DNA of 64,000 bases from Gordonia neofelifaecis NRRL B-59395. GTDB taxonomy: Bacteria; Actinomycetota; Actinomycetes; Mycobacteriales; Mycobacteriaceae. The stretch covers positions 102,402-166,401 of the forward strand of contig NZ_AEUD01000010.1 of the NCBI RefSeq assembly GCF_000192435.1, in the 5' to 3' direction. The translations under genes and the position numbers were made by a program. Shown here piece after piece: positions 52,727 through 60,649 of the stretch (the first letter of the stretch is position 1; the number at the start of each line of letters is the position of its first letter). The notes under the pieces are model-generated. The model worked only from the letters and a program-made list of their open reading frames with translations. It was not told the origin of the DNA and ran no database searches.

Positions 52727-53770
52727 ATGTTTCTGGTCAGATTGATCGACGTCTTCGTCGGGGTACTCGAATTCATCTTCAAACCCGAACGTCGGGGTTC
52801 GGGAGCCTCACCCGCGGTGCTCGGCACCGCCGGAATCGTCGTGCTGGTGGTCCTCATGGTCGCGGCCATCGGCGTACCGCAGCTCACCTATCGGTCGGGC
52901 ACCTCGCCGTATACCGCGGAACTGCACAATGCCGGCGGTCTCACCAAGTCCGACCCGGTGCTGGTTGCCGGCGTCCCGGCCGGCCGGATCGAATCCATCG
53001 CACTCGCCGGTGACCGTGTCCGAGTAGGCTTCCGCCTCGACGACGAGCAGCCGCTCGGCAACCGCACGCGGTCGAACGTCCGGCTCCGTACGGTGCTCGG
53101 CAAGCGCTATCTGGAGATCATCCCAGGTGGCACCGGCAGGGTCGGGCCCGACGACACCATCCCACTCTCGAGGACCGGCGACTCGTACACGCTCGACGAC
53201 GTCTCGGCCGACGTGGTGCACACCTCGACAGACATCGATCCGCAGGTGGTCCGCAGCATGATGACGACGATGCGGTCGCTGATCCCCAATGCGGACCGGC
53301 TGACCGCGTCGATGGACGGCGTCAGCGGCGCCGCGCTCGCGGTGAGCGGAACCGGACAGCAGCTCGACCGCCTGCTCGGCATGGCCAAACGACTCGCCGG
53401 AATCTCGGCGCAGCAGGCCGACTCGATCTCCACGGCGTTCGGCAACGCACAGGCGATCGCCCAGATGCTCGTCGTGCGCCGCGAGATCCTGTCTCGCCTG
53501 GCCGACAACCTGCGACTGATCCTCGGCAAGATGGCCGCGACTTTCCCGCAGATCCCGATGGGGCAGTTGACCACGAACGTCGTGTCCGTCACCGACACGC
53601 TCAAGCGGAACGTCGGACAGATCGACGCGATCATGGTGGACCTGCCGCCTGCGATGCGGACCATCACCGACGCCACCGGAAACGGCAACTGGGCCGATGT
53701 GAACTCGCCCGCCGCCATCCTGCCCGACAGCCTGCTGTGCGTGCTCGGCGTGATGAAGGGATGCCAGTAG
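52727..53770 (+). CDS. mceC: Mce protein C
   Basis: A 347-residue Mce protein. The anchor is at about 30-50 (LGTAGIVVLVVLMVAAIG), the MCE domain at about 60-135 (YTAELHNAGGLTKSDPVLVAGVPAGRIESI, then RSNVRLRTVLGKRYLEIIPGG) and a helical stretch with Gln/Ala-rich heptads follows (VSGTGQQLDRLLGMAKRLAG). The C-terminus SLLCVLGVMKGCQ holds two Cys residues. I took the ATG at 52727 rather than 52723 (different frame). The stop codon abuts the mceD start directly with no spacer, showing tight coupling. Confidence 0.92.
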   Translation: MFLVRLIDVFVGVLEFIFKPERRGSGASPAVLGTAGIVVLVVLMVAAIGVPQLTYRSGTSPYTAELHNAGGLTKSDPVLVAGVPAGRIESIALAGDRVRVGFRLDDEQPLGNRTRSNVRLRTVLGKRYLEIIPGGTGRVGPDDTIPLSRTGDSYTLDDVSADVVHTSTDIDPQVVRSMMTTMRSLIPNADRLTASMDGVSGAALAVSGTGQQLDRLLGMAKRLAGISAQQADSISTAFGNAQAIAQMLVVRREILSRLADNLRLILGKMAATFPQIPMGQLTTNVVSVTDTLKRNVGQIDAIMVDLPPAMRTITDATGNGNWADVNSPAAILPDSLLCVLGVMKGCQ

Positions 53771-54922
53771 ATGACCTTCCGTCAGGTACGTGAAGTCCGC
53801 CAGCGAAAGCGATACGGCGGCAAGGTGATCGGAGTCCTGATCGTGGTCGCCGCGTTGGTGGCCGGGCTGTGGTACGCCTTCGTCCGGGAACCGGACGTGC
53901 GAACCGTCCACGCCGACTTCGCCTTCGTCAACGGCCTCTACGAAGGCTCCAAAGTGACGGTTCTGGGTGTCCCGGTGGGGCGGGTGGACTCCCTCGAGAC
54001 CAGGGGCGACCACGTCTCGGTCACCATGACCGTCGACGGCGACGTCGCGCTGCCCGCCGACGTCGGAGCGTTCATGCAGAACCCGTCGGTCATCAGCGAA
54101 CGGCACCTGGAGCTGTCACCCGCCTACACCGACGGCCCGAAGCTGGCCGACGGTGCCACGATTCCATTGCAGCGCACCCACTCTCCGATCAGCTTCGACC
54201 AACTGCTGGGCAGCATGAGCACGCTGACCGACGTGCTCAGCCCTGAGGACACGACGCGCTCGACCGATCTCAGCAGCCTGCTGAACAAGACCGCGACCGC
54301 ATGGAAGGGCAGTGGGCCGAAGTTCAACAGCGCCATGACCGAACTCGCCTCGGCGAGCAGCGTATTCGGTGCGCGGACCGACGACGTGGAAGGGCTCATC
54401 ACGAGTCTCGACAAGCTGATGAACTCCTTCCACGCCAAGCAGGTCTCGCTCGACGGACTGGTGCGTTCGATGGGCGTTCTCGCCGACCAATGGCACGACG
54501 CGAATCAGGACATCACCACGCCGATCAACGATCTGAAGACGGTCTTCGACCAGATCAACCAGTTCGTGACGGAGCACGGCGACGACGTCGGCATCGTCGC
54601 GGCGAACCTGGAGGAACTCGGAGAAGTACTGTCGGCCAATCGATCCGGACTCGCCGAGTTCATGGACCTGGCTCCGCTGATGATGCAGAACCTGTCGAGC
54701 ACGATCGGACCCGATCGCCGCGGTCGGATCAGGCTCAACGTGTCGACCACGCTCACCCAGTTCAAGACGCTCAAGCCGCTGTGCGACAAGTTCCCGATGC
54801 CGATCTGCGTCGGTGCCGGACTGGTCAACCCCATCTCGTTCCCGATCTCCATGTCCGATCCGCTGGGCATCGTCTCCGCCATCAGCGGCGGTGCACTCCC
54901 GAACCGAGGGGGACCGCGATGA
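53771..54922 (+). CDS. mceD: Mce protein D
   Basis: A 383-residue Mce protein with an N-terminal anchor (GGKVIGVLIVVAALVAGLWY, about 16-35), MCE domain (VHADFAFVNGLYEGSKVTVLGVPVGRVDSL, about 46-75) and a long helical region. The C-terminal part has the conserved PLCDKFPMPICVGAGLVNPI with its Cys pair, often seen in MceD. The ATG immediately follows the mceC stop; the TGA overlaps the mceE start (ATGA). The Gly/Pro-rich C-terminus (GGALPNRGGPR) is short compared with Mce1D or Mce4D. Confidence 0.92.
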   Translation: MTFRQVREVRQRKRYGGKVIGVLIVVAALVAGLWYAFVREPDVRTVHADFAFVNGLYEGSKVTVLGVPVGRVDSLETRGDHVSVTMTVDGDVALPADVGAFMQNPSVISERHLELSPAYTDGPKLADGATIPLQRTHSPISFDQLLGSMSTLTDVLSPEDTTRSTDLSSLLNKTATAWKGSGPKFNSAMTELASASSVFGARTDDVEGLITSLDKLMNSFHAKQVSLDGLVRSMGVLADQWHDANQDITTPINDLKTVFDQINQFVTEHGDDVGIVAANLEELGEVLSANRSGLAEFMDLAPLMMQNLSSTIGPDRRGRIRLNVSTTLTQFKTLKPLCDKFPMPICVGAGLVNPISFPISMSDPLGIVSAISGGALPNRGGPR

Positions 54923-56091
54923 GCGCCCGGCCGAACCGCCTCCGACGACGCCGTCAGGCGGCGGCGGGCACCGCAGTCGTGCTCTCGATGTCGGTGTCCG
55001 GCTGTGCCTACGGACTTCAGGACCTTCCGGTGGGCGGCGGCAACGGCGGCTTCCAGGTGACCGCGGACTTCAAGGTCGCCGACGGCGTGGTGGCCGGAGC
55101 CGACGTTCGCACCGGTCAGCAGGTGATCGGCCGCGTCACCGACATCGGTTTGACGGGATCGGGAGCCGAATTGACGCTCAAACTCGAGCCGGACACGGTT
55201 TTGCCTGCCAATGTGACTGCGGCGGTGGAGATTCCGTCCGCGCTGGGGACGGCCTTCATTCGGTTGGAGGCGCCGGAGAATCCGGCGGGCCGCCTGACCG
55301 ACGGCAGCCGGATCGAGGCGGATGAGACATCGGTCGGCCCGCAGGTGGAGGGCACTCTGGCTGCCCTGGGCAATGTCGTCGCCGGCAGTGGTCTCGGTCA
55401 GCTCGAATCGATCATGACCAGTCTCAACCGGGCGTTCGCCACCCGCTCGGACAAGGTGGGCGACCTGATCGACACCCTTAACCGGCTGTTGTCGCGGACG
55501 TCGCCGTACACCGCAGACTTCAACCGGGCGATGGAGGCGGCGGCGCGCGTGAGCGATGTGTTCGCTGCCGAGCAGGGCAAGGTATCGGAGTTCCTCGAGC
55601 AGACACCGAAGGCGGTGTCGGTGCTGTCCGCGCAGCGAGACCGGATCTCGTCGCTGATGGATCAGACCACCGGGCTGGCGAAGAACCTCGATGCCATCAC
55701 GACGGGCCGCCAGAGCGAACTCGATCAGCTGGTACCCGATGCGGAGAAGCTCGTCGCGGCGCTGTCGTCGTTCAACGGACAGGTCGGCGGGACCCTCACT
55801 CAGATGAACGCCTTCATGACGAACTTCTCGAAATCGATTCGCGGAGACTATCTCTCGTTCGACGGCGCCCTCGATGTCCCCGGCAGCATCGACAAGATCC
55901 TGACCGGAGGGATGCTCGCGTCGGGCCAGCCGCTTCCGACGCCCGGTGAGCTCGCGGACGTGCTGACCGGTGGGATGAGACCGAAGTCGGCGCGGCGCAA
56001 GGATCGCGAGAAGCCCAGTGCCGCACCGAAGTCGAGCACTCCTGCGGAGTCGAGTCCAGCGTCCGAGCCGGCCCGAGGAGGCGCCCGATGA
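54919..56091 (+). CDS. mceE: Mce protein E, lipoprotein (LprK/LprN-like)
   Basis: A 390-residue Mce protein that, as in mycobacteria, is a lipoprotein: a basic start (MSARPNRLRRRRQAA), a short hydrophobic stretch and a lipobox SVSGC with the lipidated Cys near residue 29. The next segment (AYGLQDLPVGGGNGG) is conserved in MceE proteins. The MCE domain lies at about 45-125, followed by helices and a Ser/Pro/Ala-rich tail. It replaces the membrane anchor of the other Mce subunits by lipidation. It is coupled at both ends by four-base overlaps with mceD and mceF. Confidence 0.92.
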   Translation: MSARPNRLRRRRQAAAGTAVVLSMSVSGCAYGLQDLPVGGGNGGFQVTADFKVADGVVAGADVRTGQQVIGRVTDIGLTGSGAELTLKLEPDTVLPANVTAAVEIPSALGTAFIRLEAPENPAGRLTDGSRIEADETSVGPQVEGTLAALGNVVAGSGLGQLESIMTSLNRAFATRSDKVGDLIDTLNRLLSRTSPYTADFNRAMEAAARVSDVFAAEQGKVSEFLEQTPKAVSVLSAQRDRISSLMDQTTGLAKNLDAITTGRQSELDQLVPDAEKLVAALSSFNGQVGGTLTQMNAFMTNFSKSIRGDYLSFDGALDVPGSIDKILTGGMLASGQPLPTPGELADVLTGGMRPKSARRKDREKPSAAPKSSTPAESSPASEPARGGAR

Positions 56092-57317
56092 GAGATCGCT
56101 TCCCCGCGGGGACCTTCCAGTTCGTGCTGTTCATCGTGGTGGCCGCCGTCGTGATTCCGCTGGGCATCAACTACATCGCCGGTCCCGCCGGATTCGGCTC
56201 GAAGCTGCGACTTCACGCGTCGATGCAGGACGCCTTCGGCCTCTCCTCGGGAACGGGAGTCACGTTGCGCGGAGTGAACGTCGGGACGGTCACCTCGTCG
56301 ACCCTGGCGCCCGGCGCCGAATCCGCGGACGTCGAACTCTCGTTGCGGGGAGACGTGCAGATCCCGAAGGACTCGTACCTGCAGGTGACGATGGGTTCGA
56401 TGGCGGGCATCCAGACGGTCGACATCATCACCACGGCCTCGGGCGGGCCGTATCTCGGCGACGGAGACCAGATCGCTGCGCCGCCGGACAAGCAACCGAT
56501 GCAGATGGACGCCATCATCACTCGCGCCGCGCACCTGTTGGAGACTGTGCGTGACGGCTCGGTCGCCACCATCGGGACGGAGCTGTCCGAAGCCTTCGCC
56601 GGCGACGGCGAATCGCTCGCGAAGCTGGTCGCCAACGGTTCCGCGATGGCCTCGCTGGTCAGGCGCAACGCACCGCTCCTGAAGGGGCTGCTCGGTGAAT
56701 GGGTCGACACCCTCGATGCGATGGCCGACAACACCGGCAGTTTCGAATCCGGTATGCGGTCGGCGGCGAGTTTCACCGACCAGCTCGATGCCGCGCAGCC
56801 GGTCTTCTTCTACCTGCTCGACCAGTCGCCCGCGTCGCTCACGCGCGCACAGCAGTTGTTCGACGAGTACCGAGGCACGTTCGGCGGCGTGCTCGCGAAT
56901 CTGGTGACCGTGGAGCCGATCATCGCGAACCGTTCGCCTGCTCTGCGGACCGGACTCAAGACCATTCCGCAGGGGCTGCAGGACCTGCGATCCATCGTGA
57001 AGAACAACCGCGCCGACTTCACCCTCATCGCCGCGCAGGGCCCGGTGTGCCTCTTCTACGACGAGCCGCGACGGGCCGTCGGCGACCTGACGCCGTCGCA
57101 GCCGAACCTCGCGCGGTACTGCCCACCCGGCAACGGTCACGGACAGCGCGGTGCGGTCAACGCACCTCGTCCCGACGCGCTCGGAACGCAGAACTGGAAG
57201 TACCCCGGCGGCGTCGCCGGACCACCCGCCGTCGACGACCCGCTGTTGGTTCCCGACGGCTCCGACCTGCTGCTGATGTGGCGAGACCTCTTGGAAAGGA
57301 CCCGAAATGGCAAGTGA
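56088..57317 (+). CDS. mceF: Mce protein F
   Basis: A 409-residue last Mce subunit: anchor at about 8-28 (FQFVLFIVVAAVVIPLGINY), MCE domain (ASMQDAFGLSSGTGVTLRGVNVGTVTSS, about 44-71), helical shaft, and the C-terminal QGPVCLFYDEPRRAVGDL with RYCPPGNGHGQRGA, whose two Cys residues may bond. MceF is needed for complex completion. The end overlaps the mce-associated gene by 11 bases. The C-terminal region of about 130 residues is Pro- and Asp-rich and has no clear repeat. Confidence 0.92.
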   Translation: MRDRFPAGTFQFVLFIVVAAVVIPLGINYIAGPAGFGSKLRLHASMQDAFGLSSGTGVTLRGVNVGTVTSSTLAPGAESADVELSLRGDVQIPKDSYLQVTMGSMAGIQTVDIITTASGGPYLGDGDQIAAPPDKQPMQMDAIITRAAHLLETVRDGSVATIGTELSEAFAGDGESLAKLVANGSAMASLVRRNAPLLKGLLGEWVDTLDAMADNTGSFESGMRSAASFTDQLDAAQPVFFYLLDQSPASLTRAQQLFDEYRGTFGGVLANLVTVEPIIANRSPALRTGLKTIPQGLQDLRSIVKNNRADFTLIAAQGPVCLFYDEPRRAVGDLTPSQPNLARYCPPGNGHGQRGAVNAPRPDALGTQNWKYPGGVAGPPAVDDPLLVPDGSDLLLMWRDLLERTRNGK

Positions 57318-57948
57318 CACCGACGTGATGGAGGTCGGCGCCGACGTCGACCCGGAGCAACTCGACGTCGAGACGGCGGAGGCCGAGACGGCGAGCGGTG
57401 CGGCGCCCGAGCGCCCGGTCGCCCGGAAGGTCTCCCCGCTGCGACGGACGGCGACCGTGCGTCGCAGGCCGCCTGCGATCGCAGTGCTCTCGGCGCTGCT
57501 CGCCGCGTTCGTCGCCATGACCGTGTTCTTCGGCTACCACTACTTCGCCGACTCGGCAGGCGGCGATTCGGCGACCGGCGACAGGCAGCAGGTGCTCGAC
57601 GTCGCGAACGACTATGCGACGAAGCTGGCCAGCTTCGACTACCGCGACCTGAACAAGAACCGGGATGCGATCACCGCGATGTCGACGCAGGGGTTCGCGC
57701 AGAAGTACGACGAGATGGTGAAGGCCCTGACGGAGATCGTCTCCAACGGTCAGGGCGTCGCCACGGCGAAGGTGGCGAAGTCGGCGGTCGCGTCGATCGA
57801 CGGAGACAAGGCGACGGCGATTCTGTTCGTCGACCAGAAGGCGACCAACGTCGTCGCCCCGAACGGAAAGGATCAGCCTTACCGCATGGTGCTGACGATG
57901 AAGCGCGACGACGGCAAGTGGCTCGTCGACGACGTGCAGACCGTGTGA
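57307..57948 (+). CDS. Mce-associated membrane protein (Mas)
   Basis: A 213-residue protein with an acidic N-terminus, a basic stretch (RKVSPLRRTATVRRRPP), one membrane helix at about 57-76 (AIAVLSALLAAFVAMTVFFG) and a periplasmic NTF2-like domain (VLDVANDYATKLASFDYRDLNKNRDAITAM ... YRMVLTMKRDDGKWLVDDVQTV). This is the pattern of the Mam/Mas proteins encoded after mce operons in mycobacteria, some of which stabilise the transporter. It overlaps mceF by 11 bases. Only one copy is present, where mycobacterial mce1 and mce4 loci have two or more. Confidence 0.88.
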   Translation: MASDTDVMEVGADVDPEQLDVETAEAETASGAAPERPVARKVSPLRRTATVRRRPPAIAVLSALLAAFVAMTVFFGYHYFADSAGGDSATGDRQQVLDVANDYATKLASFDYRDLNKNRDAITAMSTQGFAQKYDEMVKALTEIVSNGQGVATAKVAKSAVASIDGDKATAILFVDQKATNVVAPNGKDQPYRMVLTMKRDDGKWLVDDVQTV

Positions 57949-57984
57949 CCCGACCACCTGAGGATTCACCGAGGAGGACTTGAC

Positions 57985-58986
57985 ATGACCATCGACTCTC
58001 CCACCGAACAGGGACGCGAGATGCCCACTGCTGCGCACCGGGACCAGGACGGAGACTACGACTGGACGAAGTACCACACGAAGTACCTGACGGACCTCGA
58101 CGTCGCGGTTCCCGAGGTGACCACCGCGCAGACCCGCATCAAGATCTCGACGCGCAAACGCCGGGCGACGAGTGTGCGGAAGCCGCCGGTCGTGCAGGAG
58201 GCGCTCGACTTCTGGAGCTTCGCGGGCGCCGCGGCGAACGTCGTGATGCAACTCGGCTGGCCGGAGGTCGGCTACGGCGTGATGGAGAGCAAGGTCGAGA
58301 CCGGCGCCCTGACCAAGCATCCGTGGAAGCGGGCCCGAACCACCACCCAGTACCTGGCCGTCGCCATTCTCGGATCGCCGGAGGAACAGGAGGCGTTCCG
58401 CGAGGCAGTCAACTCGGCGCACCGGCACGTGCGGTCGGATCCCCGCAGCCCGGTGAAGTACAACGCGTTCAACCGTGAGCTGCAACTCTGGGTCGCGGCC
58501 TGTCTGTACGTCGGGATCGAGGACTCGCATCAGCTGCTGAGCGGGGTCATGACGGAGGAGGAGGCCGAGACCTTCTACCAGTCGGCGAAGACGCTCGGCA
58601 CCAGCCTGCAGGTGCCGAACGAGATGTGGCCGCCGACCCGTGTGGAGTTCGATCGATACTGGAACTACGCGTGCCAGCGCGTCGTCATCGACGACACCAC
58701 GTGCGACTTTCTCAACGACCTCGTCGACCTCAAGATGATCAGTCCGCTGATCCGACTGCCGTTCGTGAACCTGCTGCGGTTCCTCACCATCGGCTTCCTG
58801 CCGCCGATGTTCCGGGCGCAGCTCGGACTGGAGTGGACCGAGGACGACCGCAGGCGGTTCGAGCACCTGTTCACGTTCGTCTCGATCGTCAACAAGTTCC
58901 TGCCGAAGTCGATCCGGTTCGGCGGATCGCGCTGGCTCATGCGTGACCTGCGACGCCGCATGAAGCACGACAAGGACATGATCTGA
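57985..58986 (+). CDS. Oxygenase MpaB/rubber-oxygenase family protein (DUF2236), copy A
   Basis: A 333-residue protein of the DUF2236 superfamily, which includes Lcp and the fungal oxygenase MpaB. Seen: EALDFWSFAGAAANVVMQLGWP near residues 71-92, TKHPWKRARTTTQYLAVAILG with the Arg-Thr-rich segment, SAHRHVRSD and FNRELQLWVAACLYVGIEDSHQLL, both typical His/Arg positions for haem binding in the family. There is no signal peptide, unlike Lcp. It follows the mce-associated gene after 36 bases with GGAGGA upstream, so it is in the mce transcript. I infer an intracellular oxygenase for an imported hydrophobic compound; the reaction is unknown. Confidence 0.83.
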   Translation: MTIDSPTEQGREMPTAAHRDQDGDYDWTKYHTKYLTDLDVAVPEVTTAQTRIKISTRKRRATSVRKPPVVQEALDFWSFAGAAANVVMQLGWPEVGYGVMESKVETGALTKHPWKRARTTTQYLAVAILGSPEEQEAFREAVNSAHRHVRSDPRSPVKYNAFNRELQLWVAACLYVGIEDSHQLLSGVMTEEEAETFYQSAKTLGTSLQVPNEMWPPTRVEFDRYWNYACQRVVIDDTTCDFLNDLVDLKMISPLIRLPFVNLLRFLTIGFLPPMFRAQLGLEWTEDDRRRFEHLFTFVSIVNKFLPKSIRFGGSRWLMRDLRRRMKHDKDMI

Positions 58987-58988
58987 CA

Positions 58989-59897
58989 ATGGGGCGCAGG
59001 TCTCGACCGACGCTGCAGGGCCTGCTCGACGACTCGATCAGCGATCTCCTGTGGCCGCGCGCGGCGCTGATGCAGTTGGCCGATTCGGACGTCGCGCAGA
59101 CCGAGGTGGACAGCGGTGGATACGGCAACCGGGCAGCGCATCGGTGGTCGGCGACGATGGAGTTCATGCGGATGACTGCCGCGTGCGACGACGAGTCGAT
59201 GGCGCTGCTGGTCAGGGACGTCAACCGTATTCACGCGACGATCCGGGTGCCGGAGGACGACGAGGGGTGTCCTGCGGCCGGACCCGGCAGACGTCGGCCG
59301 GTGTTCGACCCGGCGAATCAACTGTGGGTGGCCGCGACCTGGTGCCACAGCATGATCGAGACCTATCGCCTGCTGGTGGCAGAGATCGACGAGGACGTGC
59401 TCGACGTCCTCGTCGCCGACTTCGCGCGGGTCGGAACGCTGCTGCAGATGGACCTCGTCGACTGGCCCGCGGACTACGCCGCACTGCAACGCTGCATTCG
59501 TGCGGGGGAGGCGCGGTACCCGATTCCGCTCGCCCGGGCCGCCCCGTGGGATCCGCCGGAGACCGTCCTGCCGGGCGACGTCGGACGGCAGGTGTTCACC
59601 ACCTACTCGCACCCGAGGCGAGTGGTCCGCCGGATGCCTCGCATCAAACTCTTCACGTGGGGCATGGCGGGGCCGCAGCTTCGCGCCGCCTACGGGATCG
59701 ATTGGACGGAGCGGCATCAGGAGCGGTTCGAGGCCGAGGTCGCGGCCCGCCGACGGCATGTGATGCTGACGTCTGCCGCCTGGCGCCGACGGGCCGGCCG
59801 TAAGCAGCGACGACGCGCCGAGGCACGCCTGCGGAAGCACATGACGATGTCGTACAGCGAGATCCACGCACGCGAGAACAGGGCCCCCGCCTCCTGA
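58989..59897 (+). CDS. Oxygenase MpaB/rubber-oxygenase family protein (DUF2236), copy B
   Basis: A 302-residue paralogue of the preceding DUF2236 protein. Shared blocks: DLLWPRAALMQLAD near 18-31, HRWSATMEFMRMTA, VNRIHATIRVP and FDPANQLWVAATWCHSMIETYRLL, equivalent to the His/Arg and LQLWVAACLY segments of copy A. The C-terminus is very basic (RRRAGRKQRRRAEARLRKH). There is no signal peptide or membrane helix. It starts 2 bases after copy A, so the pair is probably co-translated and may form a heteromer. It closes the mce operon; the tRNA gene follows 42 bases later. Confidence 0.8.
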   Translation: MGRRSRPTLQGLLDDSISDLLWPRAALMQLADSDVAQTEVDSGGYGNRAAHRWSATMEFMRMTAACDDESMALLVRDVNRIHATIRVPEDDEGCPAAGPGRRRPVFDPANQLWVAATWCHSMIETYRLLVAEIDEDVLDVLVADFARVGTLLQMDLVDWPADYAALQRCIRAGEARYPIPLARAAPWDPPETVLPGDVGRQVFTTYSHPRRVVRRMPRIKLFTWGMAGPQLRAAYGIDWTERHQERFEAEVAARRRHVMLTSAAWRRRAGRKQRRRAEARLRKHMTMSYSEIHARENRAPAS

Positions 59898-59939
59898 CGG
59901 CACCGAGCGGTGGCTGTGGCAGAATCATCTCCGCAGTAA

Positions 59940-60011
59940 TCCGCCGTGGTGTAATCGGCAACACTCCTGATTTTGGTTCAGGCATTTCAGGTTCGAGTCC
60001 TGACGGCGGAG
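59940..60011 (+). tRNA. tRNA-Gln (anticodon TTG)
   Basis: A complete cloverleaf can be drawn: acceptor TCCGCCG/CGGCGGA, D-arm GTGT/ACAC, anticodon stem CCTGA/TCAGG with loop TTTTGGT (anticodon TTG), 4-base variable loop, T-arm TCAGG-TTCGAGT-CCTGA and discriminator G. The 3' CCA is not fully encoded (GCA follows). Confidence 0.96.
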
Positions 60012-60096
60012 CAGGCGTAGATCGGCCGTCGTACGTTGAGACGGAAGCTCACCGAACGGCGAAACGTGCGCGTTGCGTGAAGGAATACTTCGATTC

Positions 60097-60570
60097 ATGG
60101 CACGCGCAATCCTCCCTGAACCCTGGAACTCCGCTCTCGTCGAAGCGGGCTTCGTCGACTCCTATGGTGCTGCGAGTCTTCAACCGCTCGCAGACGAGGT
60201 CAGCGTGCATCCCAGCACCCTGTCGAGGGCGATTCGTGGACTCAATGTCCGACCTTCGGGCGCGGTGGTCAAGTCGCTCAGCAACGCCCTCGGGCTCCCG
60301 ATGTCGACGATCGCCGAATGGATCAGCGCGGCGTACTCGGAGGAGGGGCTGGGCGCGCCCTACCTCGCGCCACGGGGATCGGAGACGCTGACCCAGATTC
60401 AACGGAACTCGGTCACCTCCATCATCAACGCCTTCATCGACCAGAACGCTCGCACGCGCCGGCCGTCGATGAACTCGATGGAGGTGGCGATCTTCGCTCG
60501 AGAGCTGGGAGTCTCGCGGGGACGGGTCGTCGAGGCGATGGACGTCGTGCAGCAGCAGACGGAGCGATGA
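60097..60570 (+). CDS. Small helix-turn-helix (XRE-like) protein next to tRNA-Gln
   Basis: A 157-residue protein. An XRE/Cro-like HTH is seen at about residues 28-70: SLQPLADEVSVHPSTLSRAIRGL, then SGAVVKSLSNALGLPMSTIAEWI. The C-terminal half has a second putative HTH (MEVAIFARELGVSRGRVVEAMD). It could be a transcriptional regulator or the remnant immunity-type repressor of a mobile element that used the tRNA gene, but no integrase or repeated tRNA end is visible. The ATG at 60097 follows GAAGGA by 13 bases; a frame-consistent GTG at 60073 would add eight residues. Role unknown. Confidence 0.75.
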   Translation: MARAILPEPWNSALVEAGFVDSYGAASLQPLADEVSVHPSTLSRAIRGLNVRPSGAVVKSLSNALGLPMSTIAEWISAAYSEEGLGAPYLAPRGSETLTQIQRNSVTSIINAFIDQNARTRRPSMNSMEVAIFARELGVSRGRVVEAMDVVQQQTER

Positions 60571-60649
60571 CCGCCGGCGAGTGTCTCCGACACGATGCAG
60601 TTTGCGCGTCGTCCGACAGTGAGGCGGTCGATGTGCCTACGGTTGACGA

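Noticed and set aside
57985-59897. Calling the two DUF2236 genes additional lcp genes
   Set aside because: They lack the Tat signal and the R-x-x-K-T/His spacing of Lcp, and are about 75-105 residues shorter; they are only superfamily relatives.
60581-60593. GTGTC-TCC-GACAC palindrome before the ProP-like gene as an operator
   Set aside because: Only five-base arms; expected by chance at this GC content and not near a clear promoter.
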